Shown here: piece by piece, positions 63,396 to 64,000 of the stretch
Position numbering within the stretch: position 1 is the stretch's first letter
Layout: each line of letters opens with the position of its first letter
DNA from: Anaerolineae bacterium
GTDB taxonomy: Bacteria; Chloroflexota; Anaerolineae; Aggregatilineales; JAFGMM01
Assembly: GCA_027494055.1 (NCBI GenBank)
Contig: JAOSJO010000022.1
Location: 1-64,000, forward strand
Direction: 5' to 3'
DNA: 64,000 nucleotides
Program-made: the position numbers and the translations under genes
Notes under the pieces: generated by a model
Database searches by the model: none
What the model saw: only the letters and a program-made list of their open reading frames with translations
What the model was told of the DNA's origin: nothing

Positions 63396-64000
63396 GTGCT
63401 GACTCTAGGCCACCTTCTGGACGCCCTCACCGGCTTGCCGGCCGACGCGACGCCGGCGGCGGCGCACCCCATCGCCGAGGCCGTCATCGACTCGCGCGAG
63501 GCGACGCCTGATGCGCTGTTCGTCGCCCTGAAGGGCGAGCACACCGACGGCCACGAGCACGTGGGCGACGCCTTCCAGCGCGGCGCGGCGTTCGCGCTGG
63601 TCGAGCGCGCGCCGGCGCGCGACGTGCCGGTGATCGACCTGACGCAGCCGGTCGACGCCAGCGCGCTGGCTGAGGCGCTCAAGCCGCCCCTGTGCCTGCG
63701 CGTCGGGGCGACGCTGGCGGCGCTGCAACGCTTCGCCGCGTACTGGCGCGCGCGCTTTACGCCGCGCGTCATCGGCGTGACCGGGAGCGTCGGCAAGACC
63801 TCCAGCAAGGAGCTGATCGCCGCCGTGCTCGAGCAGCGCTACCAGACGCTCAAGAGCGCGGGGAATTACAACAACGAGATCGGGCTGCCGCTGACGCTGC
63901 TGAAGCTGAACGACACACACGAGCGCGTGGTGCTGGAGATGGGCATGTACGACGTGGGCGAGATCGCCGAGCTGTGCGCCATCGCCCGGCCCCACGTCGG
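63396..64000 (+). CDS. murF: UDP-N-acetylmuramoyl-tripeptide--D-alanyl-D-alanine ligase MurF (partial)
   Basis: Mur ligase that adds D-Ala-D-Ala to the muropeptide precursor. GTG 63396 is the first usable start after TGA 63381-63383. N-terminal domain: VIDSREATPDALFVALKGEHTDGHEHVGDAFQRGA. ATP site GVTGSVGKTSSKELI and the MurF-typical AGNYNNEIGLPLTLL follow. The gene continues beyond the right edge; 201 codons are visible with no indel. Confidence 0.93.
   Translation, partial: MLTLGHLLDALTGLPADATPAAAHPIAEAVIDSREATPDALFVALKGEHTDGHEHVGDAFQRGAAFALVERAPARDVPVIDLTQPVDASALAEALKPPLCLRVGATLAALQRFAAYWRARFTPRVIGVTGSVGKTSSKELIAAVLEQRYQTLKSAGNYNNEIGLPLTLLKLNDTHERVVLEMGMYDVGEIAELCAIARPHV

Overview
The window is about 64 kb of GC-rich bacterial chromosome. 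It most likely comes from a Chloroflexota genome of the Anaerolineae type. That placement is an inference from style: FHA-less Ser/Thr kinases with Thr/Pro-rich extracellular stalks, DUF11 surface proteins, DUF2723-type GT-C proteins, Min and MreCD together, and no outer-membrane genes. The start of a 16S rRNA gene lies at the left edge and would settle the question. Single-base indels interrupt most long genes, nearly always in G or C runs. In one gene a tandem repeat of otherwise constant 375-nt period has one unit of 374 nt. I therefore treat the broken genes as intact genes carrying uncorrected long-read errors, and give each as one CDS with the shift position noted.

Layout. 1-4170: 16S rRNA 5' end and its promoter, then tig-clpP-clpX (protein quality control) and tRNA-Leu(UAG), all on the minus strand. 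4170-10480: repeat-bearing spacer and a giant secreted protein (beta-helix, DUF11 repeats, Fn3-like repeats). 10600-20000: a minus-strand cell-shape and division cluster, mreC-mreD-mrdA-(GT-C mannosyltransferase-like)-HTH-minC-minD-minE, probably driven from one promoter near 19,985. 20200-26240: a small exported protein, an orphan 118-aa protein, NfeD protease, SPFH/HflC-like protein, aldo/keto reductase and methyltransferase.

26340-35290: three consecutive plus-strand transmembrane Ser/Thr kinases with different extracellular sensors (SH3b, NBR1-Ig-like, eight WD40 repeats) and one shared C-terminal four-cysteine module. 35300-38840: GT39-type glycosyltransferase, bactofilin, and two small membrane proteins. 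38840-39586: a membrane-anchored thioredoxin-like protein in which an in-frame UGA sits exactly at the first position of the CxxC motif and is followed by a SECIS-like hairpin, making it a candidate selenoprotein. 39989-49492: second aldo/keto reductase, an ABC-2 transporter locus with two large membrane partners, and a GH5-like hydrolase.

49793-53585: RpiR-type regulator, nucleotide-sugar epimerase, methyltransferase, and a PRiA4b-ORF3-like protein. 53770-58800: tRNA-His, ftsK, and an Hsp70-like ATPase fused to a beta-sandwich domain. 58837-64000: inositol monophosphatase-like gene and the start of the division/cell-wall (dcw) cluster: an MraZ operator with five 10-bp phased boxes, mraZ, ftsL, ftsI, a pentapeptide-repeat protein and murF (cut by the window end). 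The usual rsmH between mraZ and ftsL is absent.

Several loci concern the cell envelope: two class B PBPs, MreCD, MinCDE, FtsK, FtsL, bactofilin, MurF and two GT-C type glycosyltransferases. The kinases face the outside and could couple envelope state to cytoplasmic phosphorylation. Short dispersed palindromic repeats occupy most spacers.
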